A DNA stretch of 64,000 nucleotides from Clostridium sp031626875 (GCF_031626875.1 NZ_JANDMF010000002.1:186001-250000); one strand, 5' to 3'; shown: positions 36,729 through 46,053, numbered from the stretch's first letter. The notes: generated from the letters alone by a model not told the origin. Program-made: numbers and translations.

Positions 36729-37739
36729 CTAACTTATTACCTGTATTTCTTTCAGCTTTTCTAATGATTTACCTGAATCAATTAAGTCTTTAGCAAGTTT
36801 TATTCCTTCCTCTATAGAATCAGTGATCTTAGCAACATAAAAGGCTGCTGCTGCATTTATTACTACAATATCTCTTTTGGGCCCTTTTTCACCCTTCAGT
36901 ATATTTACTATTATTTGAGAATTTTCCTTAGGAGTTCCCCCTTCTATTTCATTAATTTTCACCTTTTCTATTCCATATTTAACTGGATCTATTTTATATT
37001 CTTTAATCTGTCCATTATTAACTTCACACACTGTAGTTGTTGTAGTTATTGTAATTTCATCCAATCCATCATCACCATGAACTACCATTGCTCTTTCAAG
37101 TCCTAAATTTAGCAAAACCTCTCCTGCCATTTTTACTAAACTCTCATCATACACTCCAAGTAATTGACCTGTGATTGGAGCTGGATTTGTTAATGGTCCA
37201 ATTAAATTAAATAATGTTCTAGTAGCTAATTCTTTTCTTTCTTTAGCCACATTTTTCATAGCTTTATGATATTGTGGTGCAAATAAAAATGCCATTCCTC
37301 TTTCTTCTATAATTTTTTTGCTTTCTTCTTTTGTATAATCTACCTTTATCCCTAACTCTGATAGTACATCTGCACTTCCACTTTTACTGGATACAGCCCT
37401 GTTACCATGTTTAGCAACCTTCACTCCACCACTAGCAGCAACTATGGCTACTGCAGTAGAAATATTAAAAGTTTTTCCTCCATCTCCGCCTGTTCCACAT
37501 GTATCAATTAAATGTTCTCTATTTTCCATATCAACAGTAATCATATTATCTCTTAAAGCTTTAACTGCTCCTAAAACTTCATTAGAAGTTTCTCCTTTTA
37601 CCCTAAGCCCTATTAAAAATCCTCCAATTTGAGTAGAATTAGCTTCTCCCCTCATTATTTCATTTATAATTCCCCTAGTTTCTTCTTCAGTTAAATCTTC
37701 CCCTTTTATTATCTTTAATATTCCTTCATCAATTTTCAC
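36729..37739 (-). CDS. trpD: anthranilate phosphoribosyltransferase
   Basis: It transfers phosphoribose from PRPP to anthranilate. The 336 residues include the PRPP-binding glycine-rich loop DTCGTGGDGGKTFN, the KHGNRAVSSKSGSAD segment and GPLTNPA. The start is a GTG at 37739 behind GGAGGGG. It overlaps the trpG stop by 11 nt. An ATG further upstream in the same frame would lie deep inside trpG. Confidence 0.93.
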   Translation of the reverse strand: MKIDEGILKIIKGEDLTEEETRGIINEIMRGEANSTQIGGFLIGLRVKGETSNEVLGAVKALRDNMITVDMENREHLIDTCGTGGDGGKTFNISTAVAIVAASGGVKVAKHGNRAVSSKSGSADVLSELGIKVDYTKEESKKIIEERGMAFLFAPQYHKAMKNVAKERKELATRTLFNLIGPLTNPAPITGQLLGVYDESLVKMAGEVLLNLGLERAMVVHGDDGLDEITITTTTTVCEVNNGQIKEYKIDPVKYGIEKVKINEIEGGTPKENSQIIVNILKGEKGPKRDIVVINAAAAFYVAKITDSIEEGIKLAKDLIDSGKSLEKLKEIQVIS

Positions 37740-38307
37740 TACAAATCCCCTCCACAAAATTTTTAAGCATCCTTTTACCTTTTGGTGTAAATATAGATTC
37801 TGGATGAAATTGAAGACCATATATGGGCAGCTTTTTATGCCTAATTGCCATAATTACTTCATCATCAACCGTTTCTCCAATAACCTCCATATTTGCAGGT
37901 AAAGTTTCTCTCTCTACCACTAATGAATGATATCTCATTACTTCTAACTTTCTACTAATTCCTTCAAAAATATCATTTCCCCTAACTTGAATTTTTGAAC
38001 TTTTTCCATGAAATATCTTTTCAGCTCTTATAACCTTTCCGCCAAAGGCTGCTGCAATTGCTTGATGCCCCAAACATATTCCAAGTATAGGAATTTCCCA
38101 ACCTAAATTTTTAATAACATCTATGGAAATACCTGCTTCTTCTGGCCTTCCTGGACCTGGTGAAATAATTATTCCTTCTGGTTTAAGATTTTTTATTTCT
38201 TCTATAGTAATTTCATCATTTCTAAAGACTTTTACCTTTGTAAATTCACTTACATATTGATAAAGATTAAATGTAAAGGAATCATAATTATCTATTAAAA
38301 TTATCAT
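37729..38307 (-). CDS. trpG: anthranilate synthase glutamine amidotransferase subunit
   Basis: It supplies ammonia from glutamine to TrpE. The class I amidotransferase triad is visible: Cys in GICLGHQAI, and His and Glu in GLQFHPESI. The LIDNYDSFTFNL opening is typical. The 192 residues indicate a free-standing subunit. It overlaps trpE by 4 nt (ATGA). Dual use as PabA is possible, since no pab genes are in the window. Confidence 0.94.
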   Translation of the reverse strand: MIILIDNYDSFTFNLYQYVSEFTKVKVFRNDEITIEEIKNLKPEGIIISPGPGRPEEAGISIDVIKNLGWEIPILGICLGHQAIAAAFGGKVIRAEKIFHGKSSKIQVRGNDIFEGISRKLEVMRYHSLVVERETLPANMEVIGETVDDEVIMAIRHKKLPIYGLQFHPESIFTPKGKRMLKNFVEGICSEN

Positions 38308-39698
38308 CTTAATGCCTCCTTTAATGCCATAAGCTTGTTTTCAATTTCTAAACATTCATTTTCAGGATCTGAATCATATACTAAGCCCCCACCAGCTTGT
38401 AAATAAGCAACTCCATCTTTCAACACAAGTGTTCTTATAGCTATACACATATCCATATCTCCACCATAAGAAAAATATCCAACTGATCCTGCATAAATTC
38501 CTCTTTCTTTATTTTCAAGCTCTTCTATTATTTCCATAGCTCTGATCTTAGGAGCACCAGATAAAGTTCCAGCTGGTAGACAAGATGCTAATGCATCAAA
38601 GCAGTCTTTACCTTCTTCAAGTTCACCAACAACCTTAGTTGTTATATGCATTACATGTGAAAATCTTTCTATATTCATAAAGTCTTTTACTTCAACTGTT
38701 CCAACTTTGCTTACCTTTCCAATATCATTACGTCCTAAATCAACTAACATAACATGTTCTGCTCTTTCTTTTTCATCTTCTATTAGTTCTTTTTCTAATA
38801 ACGAGTCCTCTTCAGAAGTAACACCTCTTTTTCTTGTTCCAGCTATAGGATTAGTAGTAACTACCTTATCCCTTACAGATACTAAACTTTCTGGCGATGA
38901 ACCTATAACTTGATAATCTTCATAATCTATTAAAAACATATATGGTGAAGGATTTTCTTCTCTAAGCCTTCTATATATTTCAAGTGGTGATTTTGCTGTA
39001 TCACAATACATCCTTCTTGATAAAACTACTTGAAAAATATCTCCACTCTTGATGTATTCCTTAACTTTCTCTATATTTTTCTTATGATCCTCCCTACTTA
39101 TAGAAAATCTTAATTCTATATCTTTTTTAGGCTTTCTTTTTTCTGTTATAACAAAATAGTTGTTTGCAACTGTTTCAAAATATTCATCCTGCTCTTTTCT
39201 TATCTCTTCAAAATTTCTATTATCATCTTTAAATATGTTATCTACAACATAAACCTTATGAGTTAAGTGATCATAACATATATACCTTTTATAAAAATTA
39301 AATCTAATTGTAGGTAAATTTAAATCATCTTCATTTTCAAACTTAAGTTTTTTTTCATATAAACCTACTGAATCATAACCCATATATCCAATAGCTCCAC
39401 CTTTAAATGTAAAAGGGTTTCCTTTTTCATCAAATTCTAAAGAAACTTCCTGTTTTATCTCCGCAATTTCTTTTAAAGTTTCTCCTTGAATTTCTTTATA
39501 GGGCTTTTCCCCTAAAAAAGAATATCTGCCAAAATGTTCTTCTTTGCTTCCTCCTTCAAAAATAAATCTACGAGCTCCTTTTAATCCATTAAATAAAGTA
39601 ATAGGAGTAATTTCATCTCCCCTATATTCACTTATAAATGAAAACACTTTTCCAGATTCTTTGTTGCCATAAAAATTGCTTTCTGTTGTACTAATCAT
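38304..39698 (-). CDS. trpE: anthranilate synthase component I
   Basis: It converts chorismate to anthranilate. The 464 residues contain the chorismate-binding core (IKSGDIFQVVLSRR, GSSPESLVSV, AGTRKRG, VDLGRNDIGKV, SGAPKIRAME, QAGGGLVYDSDP). The N-terminal domain should carry the feedback tryptophan site. I start at the ATG at 39698, behind GGGGGGAAA. The longer frame would enter the T-box terminator. It is the first gene of trpEGDCFBA. Confidence 0.95.
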   Translation of the reverse strand: MISTTESNFYGNKESGKVFSFISEYRGDEITPITLFNGLKGARRFIFEGGSKEEHFGRYSFLGEKPYKEIQGETLKEIAEIKQEVSLEFDEKGNPFTFKGGAIGYMGYDSVGLYEKKLKFENEDDLNLPTIRFNFYKRYICYDHLTHKVYVVDNIFKDDNRNFEEIRKEQDEYFETVANNYFVITEKRKPKKDIELRFSISREDHKKNIEKVKEYIKSGDIFQVVLSRRMYCDTAKSPLEIYRRLREENPSPYMFLIDYEDYQVIGSSPESLVSVRDKVVTTNPIAGTRKRGVTSEEDSLLEKELIEDEKERAEHVMLVDLGRNDIGKVSKVGTVEVKDFMNIERFSHVMHITTKVVGELEEGKDCFDALASCLPAGTLSGAPKIRAMEIIEELENKERGIYAGSVGYFSYGGDMDMCIAIRTLVLKDGVAYLQAGGGLVYDSDPENECLEIENKLMALKEALR

Positions 39699-39744
39699 AT
39701 ATATTTCCCCCCAATTATTTATTTGATTTAATATAATATTAGTA

Positions 39745-40085
39745 TTATAAAAAAAGAGCCACTTCATCCGTATATTGGGACGAAGTGACTCGCGTTGCCA
39801 CCCAAATTATATAACAAAAGACTACAAATAAAAAAAGGTATTTCATCCAAAAGGACGAAATACCACAATTTCGCTATGCCACCTATGTTACACATCTTTA
39901 TCAGGTACAGAAATTAATCGATACCCTGTCCTTTTAACGGTAGACTTCCCGTACACCTGTACTCAAACTTTCCAAGTGTCATCTCAAAGACCCATTCAAT
40001 AAAGGCTACAGTACTTGGTTCTCACCATCCCAAGTTCTCTGGAAACTAAACTCCAATATCTACTCTCTCTTATCACTGACTTTAT
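39745..40085 (-). promoter_or_regulatory. tRNA-Trp T-box leader with two T-box/terminator modules
   Basis: The minus-strand leader of the trp operon starts with a T-box stem I, including an AGAGAG motif near 40060 and a likely specifier TGG in GAATGGGTC (39992-39994, Trp codon). Two T-box sequences follow: TAGGTGGCATAGCG (39872-39885) with terminator 39837-39864, and TGGGTGGCAACGCG (39791-39804) with terminator 39756-39791. Both have TGGC, complementary to the NCCA end of a tRNA with G73, as in tRNA-Trp. There is no room for a second stem I between them. A candidate -10 TATAAT lies at 40101-40106. Confidence 0.9.
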
Positions 40086-40106
40086 TTTAACTTTGTTAAT
40101 ATTATA

Positions 40107-40244
40107 TGTAATTATTTTGCAATATGCTACTCCTGTATTTTCTTATATATTGCAATTAAAGTCTATTATTAGAAATATTCTTTATTTTTCTTCAATTTAC
40201 TTCAATTCTGATAAAACTTTTTTATTGCATTTTATAAAAGATAA
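40107..40244. other. intergenic stretch between trp leader and MATE gene
   Basis: This is AT-rich sequence upstream of the T-box and downstream of the MATE gene. Apart from possible promoter elements for the trp leader I see no gene, repeat or RNA element in it. Confidence 0.5.
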
Positions 40245-40275
40245 GAACAAGATAGAATATAAACTAATCTTGTTC
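40245..40275 (-). terminator. terminator of the MATE gene
   Basis: An 11-bp stem (40245-40255 / 40264-40275, one unpaired base) is followed by a T-rich stretch on the minus strand. Confidence 0.65.
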
Positions 40276-40284
40276 CTTTAAAAA

Positions 40285-41658
40285 TTAACTTGTACACTCT
40301 TCTACAAATTCATTTTTTTCTTTACCAAGTAACTTCATTTCATAAATTATAAACAAAACTGTAATAACTGCAGCAATAAAATCTGACGCTGGCCCTGATA
40401 TCCAAACTCCAGTTAAATAAAAAAACCTAGGAAGGATTATTATAAGTGGTAAAAGTACAATAACTTGTCTTAAAAGGCTTAAAAACATTGATATTTTTGC
40501 CTTACCTATAGCTTGGAAATAATTTGTGAATATAGCCTGCATTCCTATTACAGGAAGCATAACAAGAAATAAAGATATCCCTTTAGCCCCAATATCCACA
40601 AGGCTTGCATCACTTTCATTAAAAATACTTATAATTTGTGCTGGAAATAGTTCAATAATAACAAATCCAAATAAACAAATTATAGTGGCTGCAATAGCTG
40701 CATACTTTAATGTAAGTTTCACTCTATCATAATTTTTAGCTCCATAATTATATCCTATTATTGGTTGAGCTCCTTGATTAATTCCAAACACAGGCATTAA
40801 TATAAGCATACTAACACTATTTATTAAAGAAAAAGCGCCAATAGCAATATCTCCACCATATCTTGAAAGACTTCTATTAAATGTTATTGTAATTAAACTT
40901 GCAGCAAGTTGCATTGCAAAAGGAGACATTCCAATTGATATTATTTCTTTCACATAAACTTTAGATAACTTCAAGTTTTCCTTTTTAACTTTTAATAAAC
41001 TCTTCCCTTTGACAAAATAATATAATATCCATACAGAACAAACAGCTTGTGAACATACTGTAGCAAGTGCTGATCCTCTTACACCTAATTTAAATACAAA
41101 TATAAATAATGGATTTATTAAGAAGTTAAGCACTGCTCCAATAAGCATTGTTTTCATAGCAGTTTTAGGATCCCCCTCTGATCTTATTATAGGGTTCATT
41201 CCAAATCCTATATTTTGAAGTACTACACCTAGTAATATTATAAATGCAAATTCTTTTGCATCAGGCATTGTCTCTGGACTAGCACCAAATAAATTTAAAA
41301 TTGGCTCTAAAAATGCAATTCCTAAAATAGTTATTAATATTGAAAAAATAATTACAAGTGTTAATGCATTACCTATAATCTTTTCAGCATCTTTATGTTT
41401 ATTTTGTCCAAGTTTAATTGAAACTACAGCCCCTGATCCTACCCCTACAAGCATTCCAAAAGCCATGATTACATTTGATATTGGGAATGTAACTGCAACT
41501 CCTGAAAGAGCTAAAGAACCAACTCCTCTTCCAACAAAAAACCTATCAACGATACTATATAATGCATTTACAAGCATTCCTATTATTGATGGTATTGAAA
41601 ATCTTAAAAGTAATTTAGATATATTTTCTTGTCCTAATTCATTTCTTTTTTCCTCCAT
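40285..41658 (-). CDS. MATE-family efflux transporter
   Basis: The 457 residues form about twelve membrane helices in two MatE repeats. The opening RFSIPSIIGMLVNALYSIVDRFFVG and the GSGAVVSIKLGQ segment are typical of the NorM/DinF-related MepA-like branch. The protein exports cationic compounds against Na+ or H+. The substrate is not predictable. An AAAAGGAGCAATAT ribosome site precedes the ATG. It is monocistronic, with no local MarR regulator. Confidence 0.9.
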   Translation of the reverse strand: MEEKRNELGQENISKLLLRFSIPSIIGMLVNALYSIVDRFFVGRGVGSLALSGVAVTFPISNVIMAFGMLVGVGSGAVVSIKLGQNKHKDAEKIIGNALTLVIIFSILITILGIAFLEPILNLFGASPETMPDAKEFAFIILLGVVLQNIGFGMNPIIRSEGDPKTAMKTMLIGAVLNFLINPLFIFVFKLGVRGSALATVCSQAVCSVWILYYFVKGKSLLKVKKENLKLSKVYVKEIISIGMSPFAMQLAASLITITFNRSLSRYGGDIAIGAFSLINSVSMLILMPVFGINQGAQPIIGYNYGAKNYDRVKLTLKYAAIAATIICLFGFVIIELFPAQIISIFNESDASLVDIGAKGISLFLVMLPVIGMQAIFTNYFQAIGKAKISMFLSLLRQVIVLLPLIIILPRFFYLTGVWISGPASDFIAAVITVLFIIYEMKLLGKEKNEFVEECTS

Positions 41659-41837
41659 ATATTGCTCCTTTTAATCTAAAATATTATTACCTCATAATAA
41701 TATATCTAAGTATAGTTGATATGTCAACTATATATTAAATATTATAATTTTCAAATAATATAACTTTTACTAAAATTACATAAAGGTCTTTTAAATAGCA
41801 AATAGTATCTATATAAAAATAAGTGAGGTGACCATAC

Positions 41838-42773
41838 TTGAATAAAAAATATAAATTGTCTACATCGATTTTAACAGTAATAGTTATTATATTTTTTTCT
41901 ATAAAACCAAGTACAGAAATAGCAAAAGCTTACTCTATGTATCAAGATAATAATAATATACATCTGGTTCTGGATTCACAACTTTATAAGGAAATGCCAC
42001 AAAATTTTCGTAAATCTTCTAATTTATCAAATTTACAAAAAATTAAAACTTTAAATCTTAGAGGAATAGATAAATTAAATATTTCTGGCAGCAATCAATT
42101 TTCAGAACAAAATTTGCCTCTTCTAATTAAAAATATAGATACTACATTTCCTATAACTATTATTGATACAAGACAAGAATCTCATGGATTTATTAACGGT
42201 CTTCCTGTCAGTTTTGCTAATGCAACGAATAGTTCTAATGCTAATTTATCAAAGGAAGAAGTTTTATTGGATGAAGCAAAAAGATTAACTGAAATAAAAT
42301 TAAATACTCCAGTTTCCTTTTACAATCATCCTAATATAACTATAACTCCAACAAAAGTTATGAATGAAAATCAACTAACTGGAAGCTTATCCCTTTCATA
42401 TATTCGAATTCCAGTTACTGATGGCAAAACACCATCAAATGATATGGTTGACTACTTTATAAATGTAGTAAAATCTGCACCTAAAGACATGTGGTTTCAT
42501 TTTCATTGCAAAGAAGGCATAGGGAGAACTACTACTTTCATGATTATGTATGATATGATGAAAAATTCAAAAGAAGCTACAGCAGATGAAATCATTGAAA
42601 GGCAGATAGCACTAGCTAATTTTGATAAAAAGAAAGACATTGCTTTTTATAGTGATGAAAGAATAAAACTTTTAAAATGTTTTCATAAATATTGCACTGA
42701 ACAAGACAATGCTTTTAATATAAAGTGGAGTGATTGGAAAAAAGGTTTCAATTGTAATAGTACTATTTTATGA
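41838..42773 (+). CDS. secreted PTP-like (cysteine phytase type) phosphatase
   Basis: The 311 residues begin at a TTG behind GAGGTGA, followed by a hydrophobic signal segment (TSILTVIVIIFFSI). The P-loop HCKEGIGRTT (Cys224) has the HCxxGxGRTT form of PTP-like inositol polyphosphatases such as Selenomonas PhyA. An upstream general-acid region is present (IPVTDGKTP). Action on inositol phosphates or phosphotyrosine outside the cell is inferred from the family. The stop overlaps the ATG of a GxGYxYP relic (ATGA), so the C-terminus may have been changed by the same rearrangement. Confidence 0.8.
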   Translation: MNKKYKLSTSILTVIVIIFFSIKPSTEIAKAYSMYQDNNNIHLVLDSQLYKEMPQNFRKSSNLSNLQKIKTLNLRGIDKLNISGSNQFSEQNLPLLIKNIDTTFPITIIDTRQESHGFINGLPVSFANATNSSNANLSKEEVLLDEAKRLTEIKLNTPVSFYNHPNITITPTKVMNENQLTGSLSLSYIRIPVTDGKTPSNDMVDYFINVVKSAPKDMWFHFHCKEGIGRTTTFMIMYDMMKNSKEATADEIIERQIALANFDKKKDIAFYSDERIKLLKCFHKYCTEQDNAFNIKWSDWKKGFNCNSTIL

Positions 42774-43067
42774 CTAAATCTCTAATATTTTATGAAGATG
42801 ATATAAATGATACAACTCTTAGAGAAAAAGTATTTTCCTCTGTAAAAAGCGATTCTACATGCTTTGGTTGGGGGCCAGATGAATTTACAAATGTAAGTAT
42901 AGCCTCTAAATATGGATTAAGTATGATTGCTGCAGATTGTTCATGTTTGGAGCAAGAATTTAAATGATGTTAAAAGAGTTATTGATATTCTAAATCAAAA
43001 CTCCAATATTGAAATAGTCACACCTGAAACATTTATGGAATTAATAAAAAGAAATGTGTCTAGTTAA
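42770..43067 (+). pseudogene. remnant of a GxGYxYP-type glycoside hydrolase family gene
   Basis: The first frame (42770-42967) encodes FGWGPDEFTNVSIASKYG and LSMIAADCSC, a mid-protein segment of GxGYxYP proteins, and then stops. Shifting frame at about 42948 gives WSKNLNDVKRVIDILN through VTPETFMELIKRNV, which looks like the C-terminal end of the same family, up to a TAA at 43065. The signature GxGYxYP core, the N-terminal part and several hundred residues in between are missing. This is a decayed gene with an internal deletion and a frameshift. Family assignment is from memory of these motifs. Confidence 0.65.
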
Positions 43068-43073
43068 GAAAAA

Positions 43074-43109
43074 AAACTTAGAAGCTGTAACAAATCAGTT
43101 TCTAAGTTT
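43074..43109 (-). terminator. terminator of the CBS-domain gene
   Basis: A 10-bp stem AAACTTAGAA/TTCTAAGTTT is followed by a run of eight T on the minus strand. Confidence 0.8.
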
Positions 43110-43119
43110 CTAAAAAATA

Positions 43120-43494
43120 TTAATTTTTAATATAGTAATCAAGTAAATCTTCTGTACTAACTGTACCTATAATTTTATTATCACTAATTATTGGCATTGA
43201 ATTAATATCATTATTTCTTAGTCTTTTAGCTACAGTTAAAATATCTTCATCACCATCAGCTAATATTACTGATTTAGACATTACCCATTCTACAGGACAA
43301 CTATTATAATGACCTGGAGCTATCATAAATCTATAGATATCTGCCTTAACAACCATTCCAACTAAATTATCTAAATCATCAACTACAGGTATTCCATTGA
43401 TATGAAGTTTAGTCATTAATTCTAGAACCTTATCAATAGAGTCCTCTACTTTAACTTTATAATTTTCTGGTTTAATAATATCTCTTACCTTCAT
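43120..43494 (-). CDS. stand-alone CBS-domain protein
   Basis: The 124 residues are two tandem CBS motifs (KVRDIIKPENY to about 60, and VEWVMSKSVILADGDED to the end), which form one Bateman module that binds adenine nucleotides. There is no fused enzyme or channel. The ATG at 43494 follows AAAGGGTG. A GTG two codons upstream is an alternative. Partner unknown. The gene lies downstream of mscL in the same direction. Confidence 0.82.
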   Translation of the reverse strand: MKVRDIIKPENYKVKVEDSIDKVLELMTKLHINGIPVVDDLDNLVGMVVKADIYRFMIAPGHYNSCPVEWVMSKSVILADGDEDILTVAKRLRNNDINSMPIISDNKIIGTVSTEDLLDYYIKN

Positions 43495-43534
43495 AAACAC
43501 ACCCTTTTCTTTAGTTGTAAAATTTGACTACTAC

Positions 43535-43942
43535 TTATATATTTTTATTATTTTTTAACAAATCTCTAATTTCTTGTAATAATGTAATTTCTTCAGATTG
43601 TTTATTTTGTTCATCACTACTCTTTGGTTTATTTTCTTTTTTTAATTTATTTATTAGGCTAATAAATAGAAAAATAGAAAATGATACAATTAAAAAATCA
43701 ATAACATTTTGAATAAAACTTCCATAATTTAAGGTAACTGCTGGAATATCTCCTTTAGCTTCTTTTATTACAATTTTTAAATATGTAAAATTTACTCCTC
43801 CTGTTATAGCACTTGCTATAGGCATAATTATATCATTTACCATAGAAGTTACTATTTTCCCAAAAGCACTACCGATAACAACACCAATAGCTAAATCTAC
43901 TACATTTCCCTTTATAGCAAATTCCTTAAACTCCTTTAGCAT
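43535..43942 (-). CDS. mscL: large-conductance mechanosensitive channel
   Basis: This pentameric pore opens under membrane tension to release solutes in hypo-osmotic shock. The 135 residues contain the N-terminal helix and pore lining KEFAIKGNVVDLAIGVVIGSAFGKIV, a periplasmic-type loop, the second helix (FLIVSFSIFLFISLIN) and a charged C-terminal bundle. GGAGATGAAG precedes the ATG. The gene is complete. Confidence 0.95.
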   Translation of the reverse strand: MLKEFKEFAIKGNVVDLAIGVVIGSAFGKIVTSMVNDIIMPIASAITGGVNFTYLKIVIKEAKGDIPAVTLNYGSFIQNVIDFLIVSFSIFLFISLINKLKKENKPKSSDEQNKQSEEITLLQEIRDLLKNNKNI

Positions 43943-43984
43943 ATACTACTTCATCTCCAAACTTTAAATATTCGTCTTATTGCA

Positions 43985-45709
43985 TCATTTATATGTAGTC
44001 ATAAGAGCATTCTTTAAAACTTTAGGACTATTTTTGTAAGAAGTTACTTTACAAATTTCTTTCTCCTTAATATTAAAAAGAGTGTATATAGCTATTCTTG
44101 CTGCACGTATAGAATATTCTTCTGTAAACACCATATCTTCTGGGATTTCAACAAACTGGCTAATCAAAGCAAAGTTTGTTGATCCTTCAGGAACTATCTT
44201 TGGTCTATCACTTATCCTGTGTGGTTGAAATTGTGCTCCTATATAGGGCATCATACATGGTATAACATTAACTATAGTCTCTTTTATTTCACTAATTTCA
44301 CTTTCTAAATGTAAATGATGCATAACTTCTAATAATATTTCTTCTCCAGTACATTCCTTCATCGGTTTCTTTATAAAATTGCCGACTTTATCTGTATATA
44401 ACCCATATCCCCAAAATACAGTTATATCAGATGGTTGTTTTTTAAAGTATGGTTGATGTGGAATAGTAATACTCATAAGCCAATTGGAATCTTTAAAAGT
44501 AATTATCCCTCCACTTCCTGGAGTATTACCAGTAAATTTTTCAATTAATTTTAATACTTTATTACCTCTACAAGTTACTGTAAAACTCTCCCAATTTGTT
44601 TCATCAGGATGAGTAAAAAATGGTTCAGGATTTCCTAGTCCTATTTTCTTTTTTGCTACTTTGAACCAAAGATCAGCTGACATTGAATTATTAGGATTAT
44701 ATTCTGGTGCTGTAGTCATATTTCCTAATGAAGATGAATCAGTCATGCTTCCATTTGTCATTATACATAAGTCACCTGAATTTAATGTAATTACCCTGTC
44801 ACCTGAAGAATCTTCTAAATATATATCCGTTACTGTAATTTCCTCCCCTGGTTTAAAATCCAGATCTTTAACTTTAGTGTTCATTATAAAGTTAACATCA
44901 TGTCGATCTAAATATGATTTTAGTGGTAAAATAACTGATTCATACTGGTTGTATGGTGTATGTGTTACACCCTCTAATGTTCCAATTCTAGAAAATTCAA
45001 AAATCATTCTTTGCATATAACGTTTAAATTCAATTAAACTGGACCACTTTTGAAATGCAAAGGTTGTTTGCCATATGTACCAAAAATTTGTTTCAAAAAA
45101 ATGTGGAGTATCATCAAACCATTCTTCTATTGTCATATCATCTAATTGTTCTTCAGCTACAAATAATAATTTACCCAGAGCCATACGATCTTCTTTGGTA
45201 AATCCCATACTATTTATATCTTGGATTACACCATGTTTATCTATTAATCTTCCTTGTGCATGAGTTGGATGTAAATGATCAAAATTTAATATTTCTTCAG
45301 TAACACTTTTATTTGGCATTTCTAATGAAGGAATACTTGAAAACAGTTCCCAAAAGTTTTCATATGTCTCTTCATTTAACATTCTTCCTCCACGATATAT
45401 ATAGCCATTTACAGCATCTCCAGCTGCATCATTACTTCCTCCAATATCACTCGCCACTTCTATAATATGTATATTTTCTCCTTTAAAATTACAATCTCTA
45501 ATAAGATAAGCTGCAGCTGATAAAGATGCTATTCCTCCTCCAATTAAATATACTTGTCTATCTCCATAATCTTTACCATTAGTTGCATTTATATACTTTT
45601 TATCTTCTTTTTTTAGTTTTTTAACATTAAGTGCAGCTACAGTTACAGCTACACTTGCTATAGTTCCTATTGCTATAAGTAAATTTTTTTTGCTTGGTTT
45701 TATCTTCAA
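43985..45709 (-). CDS. oleate hydratase (MCRA family) with N-terminal hydrophobic anchor
   Basis: This FAD enzyme adds water to the cis-9 double bond of oleate, giving 10-hydroxystearate. After the FAD-binding start VYLIGGGIASLSAAAYLIRD come the conserved RGGRMLNEETYEN segment, HTPYNQYESVILPL and the C-terminal YIGAQFQPHRI. The 574 residues match the family. Unusually, a membrane-like segment (LLIAIGTIASVAVTVAALN) precedes the FAD motif by about 20 residues. The start is a TTG behind GGTGGGAGAG. The role is detoxification of unsaturated fatty acids or lipid modification. Confidence 0.92.
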   Translation of the reverse strand: MKIKPSKKNLLIAIGTIASVAVTVAALNVKKLKKEDKKYINATNGKDYGDRQVYLIGGGIASLSAAAYLIRDCNFKGENIHIIEVASDIGGSNDAAGDAVNGYIYRGGRMLNEETYENFWELFSSIPSLEMPNKSVTEEILNFDHLHPTHAQGRLIDKHGVIQDINSMGFTKEDRMALGKLLFVAEEQLDDMTIEEWFDDTPHFFETNFWYIWQTTFAFQKWSSLIEFKRYMQRMIFEFSRIGTLEGVTHTPYNQYESVILPLKSYLDRHDVNFIMNTKVKDLDFKPGEEITVTDIYLEDSSGDRVITLNSGDLCIMTNGSMTDSSSLGNMTTAPEYNPNNSMSADLWFKVAKKKIGLGNPEPFFTHPDETNWESFTVTCRGNKVLKLIEKFTGNTPGSGGIITFKDSNWLMSITIPHQPYFKKQPSDITVFWGYGLYTDKVGNFIKKPMKECTGEEILLEVMHHLHLESEISEIKETIVNVIPCMMPYIGAQFQPHRISDRPKIVPEGSTNFALISQFVEIPEDMVFTEEYSIRAARIAIYTLFNIKEKEICKVTSYKNSPKVLKNALMTTYK

Positions 45710-45800
45710 TTAACTCTCCCACCTTTCTTTTTAATATTTCTTTCTATTTAATTAGTTTTTATTAAATTCTTTTATTTATTCATTATCTATATTTAAAATA

Positions 45801-45832
45801 AAATAAAGCAGCCTAATAAAGCTGCTTTATTT
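45801..45832 (-). terminator. terminator of tlp
   Basis: A 12-bp perfect stem AAATAAAGCAGC/GCTGCTTTATTT lies just past the stop. The T-run on the minus strand lies partly in the stem. Confidence 0.8.
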
Positions 45833-45834
45833 TC

Positions 45835-46053
45835 CTACTTTTTCTTATGTATTGCTTCATCTTTAATTTCTGATCTCATACCTTTTAGAGCTTCTTCTCT
45901 TCTATCATTTTTTTCTGAAAGTTCTCTTCTTGTGTTTTCATCATCTGTTTTCTCAATCAATTCATCTGCAAGATGGATATTTTTGATAGTATTAGAGATA
46001 TTATTCTGAATTCTATCTACATTATCACTTCTATCATCTGGTTTAATTTTCAT
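45835..46053 (-). CDS. tlp: small acid-soluble spore protein Tlp
   Basis: The 72 residues are highly charged and helical, with the family signature KPDDRSDNVDRIQNNISNT and the end MRSEIKDEA. Tlp is a minor spore-core protein made in the forespore and degraded on germination. AAAAGGAGATG precedes the ATG. The gene is monocistronic with its own terminator. The old name 'thioredoxin-like protein' does not describe its function. Confidence 0.92.
   Translation of the reverse strand: MKIKPDDRSDNVDRIQNNISNTIKNIHLADELIEKTDDENTRRELSEKNDRREEALKGMRSEIKDEAIHKKK

Noticed and set aside
44661..45020. 119-codon plus-strand ORF opposite the oleate hydratase gene
   Set aside because: It is antisense to conserved FAD-enzyme sequence. 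The low stop-codon density there comes from the codon pattern of the real gene.
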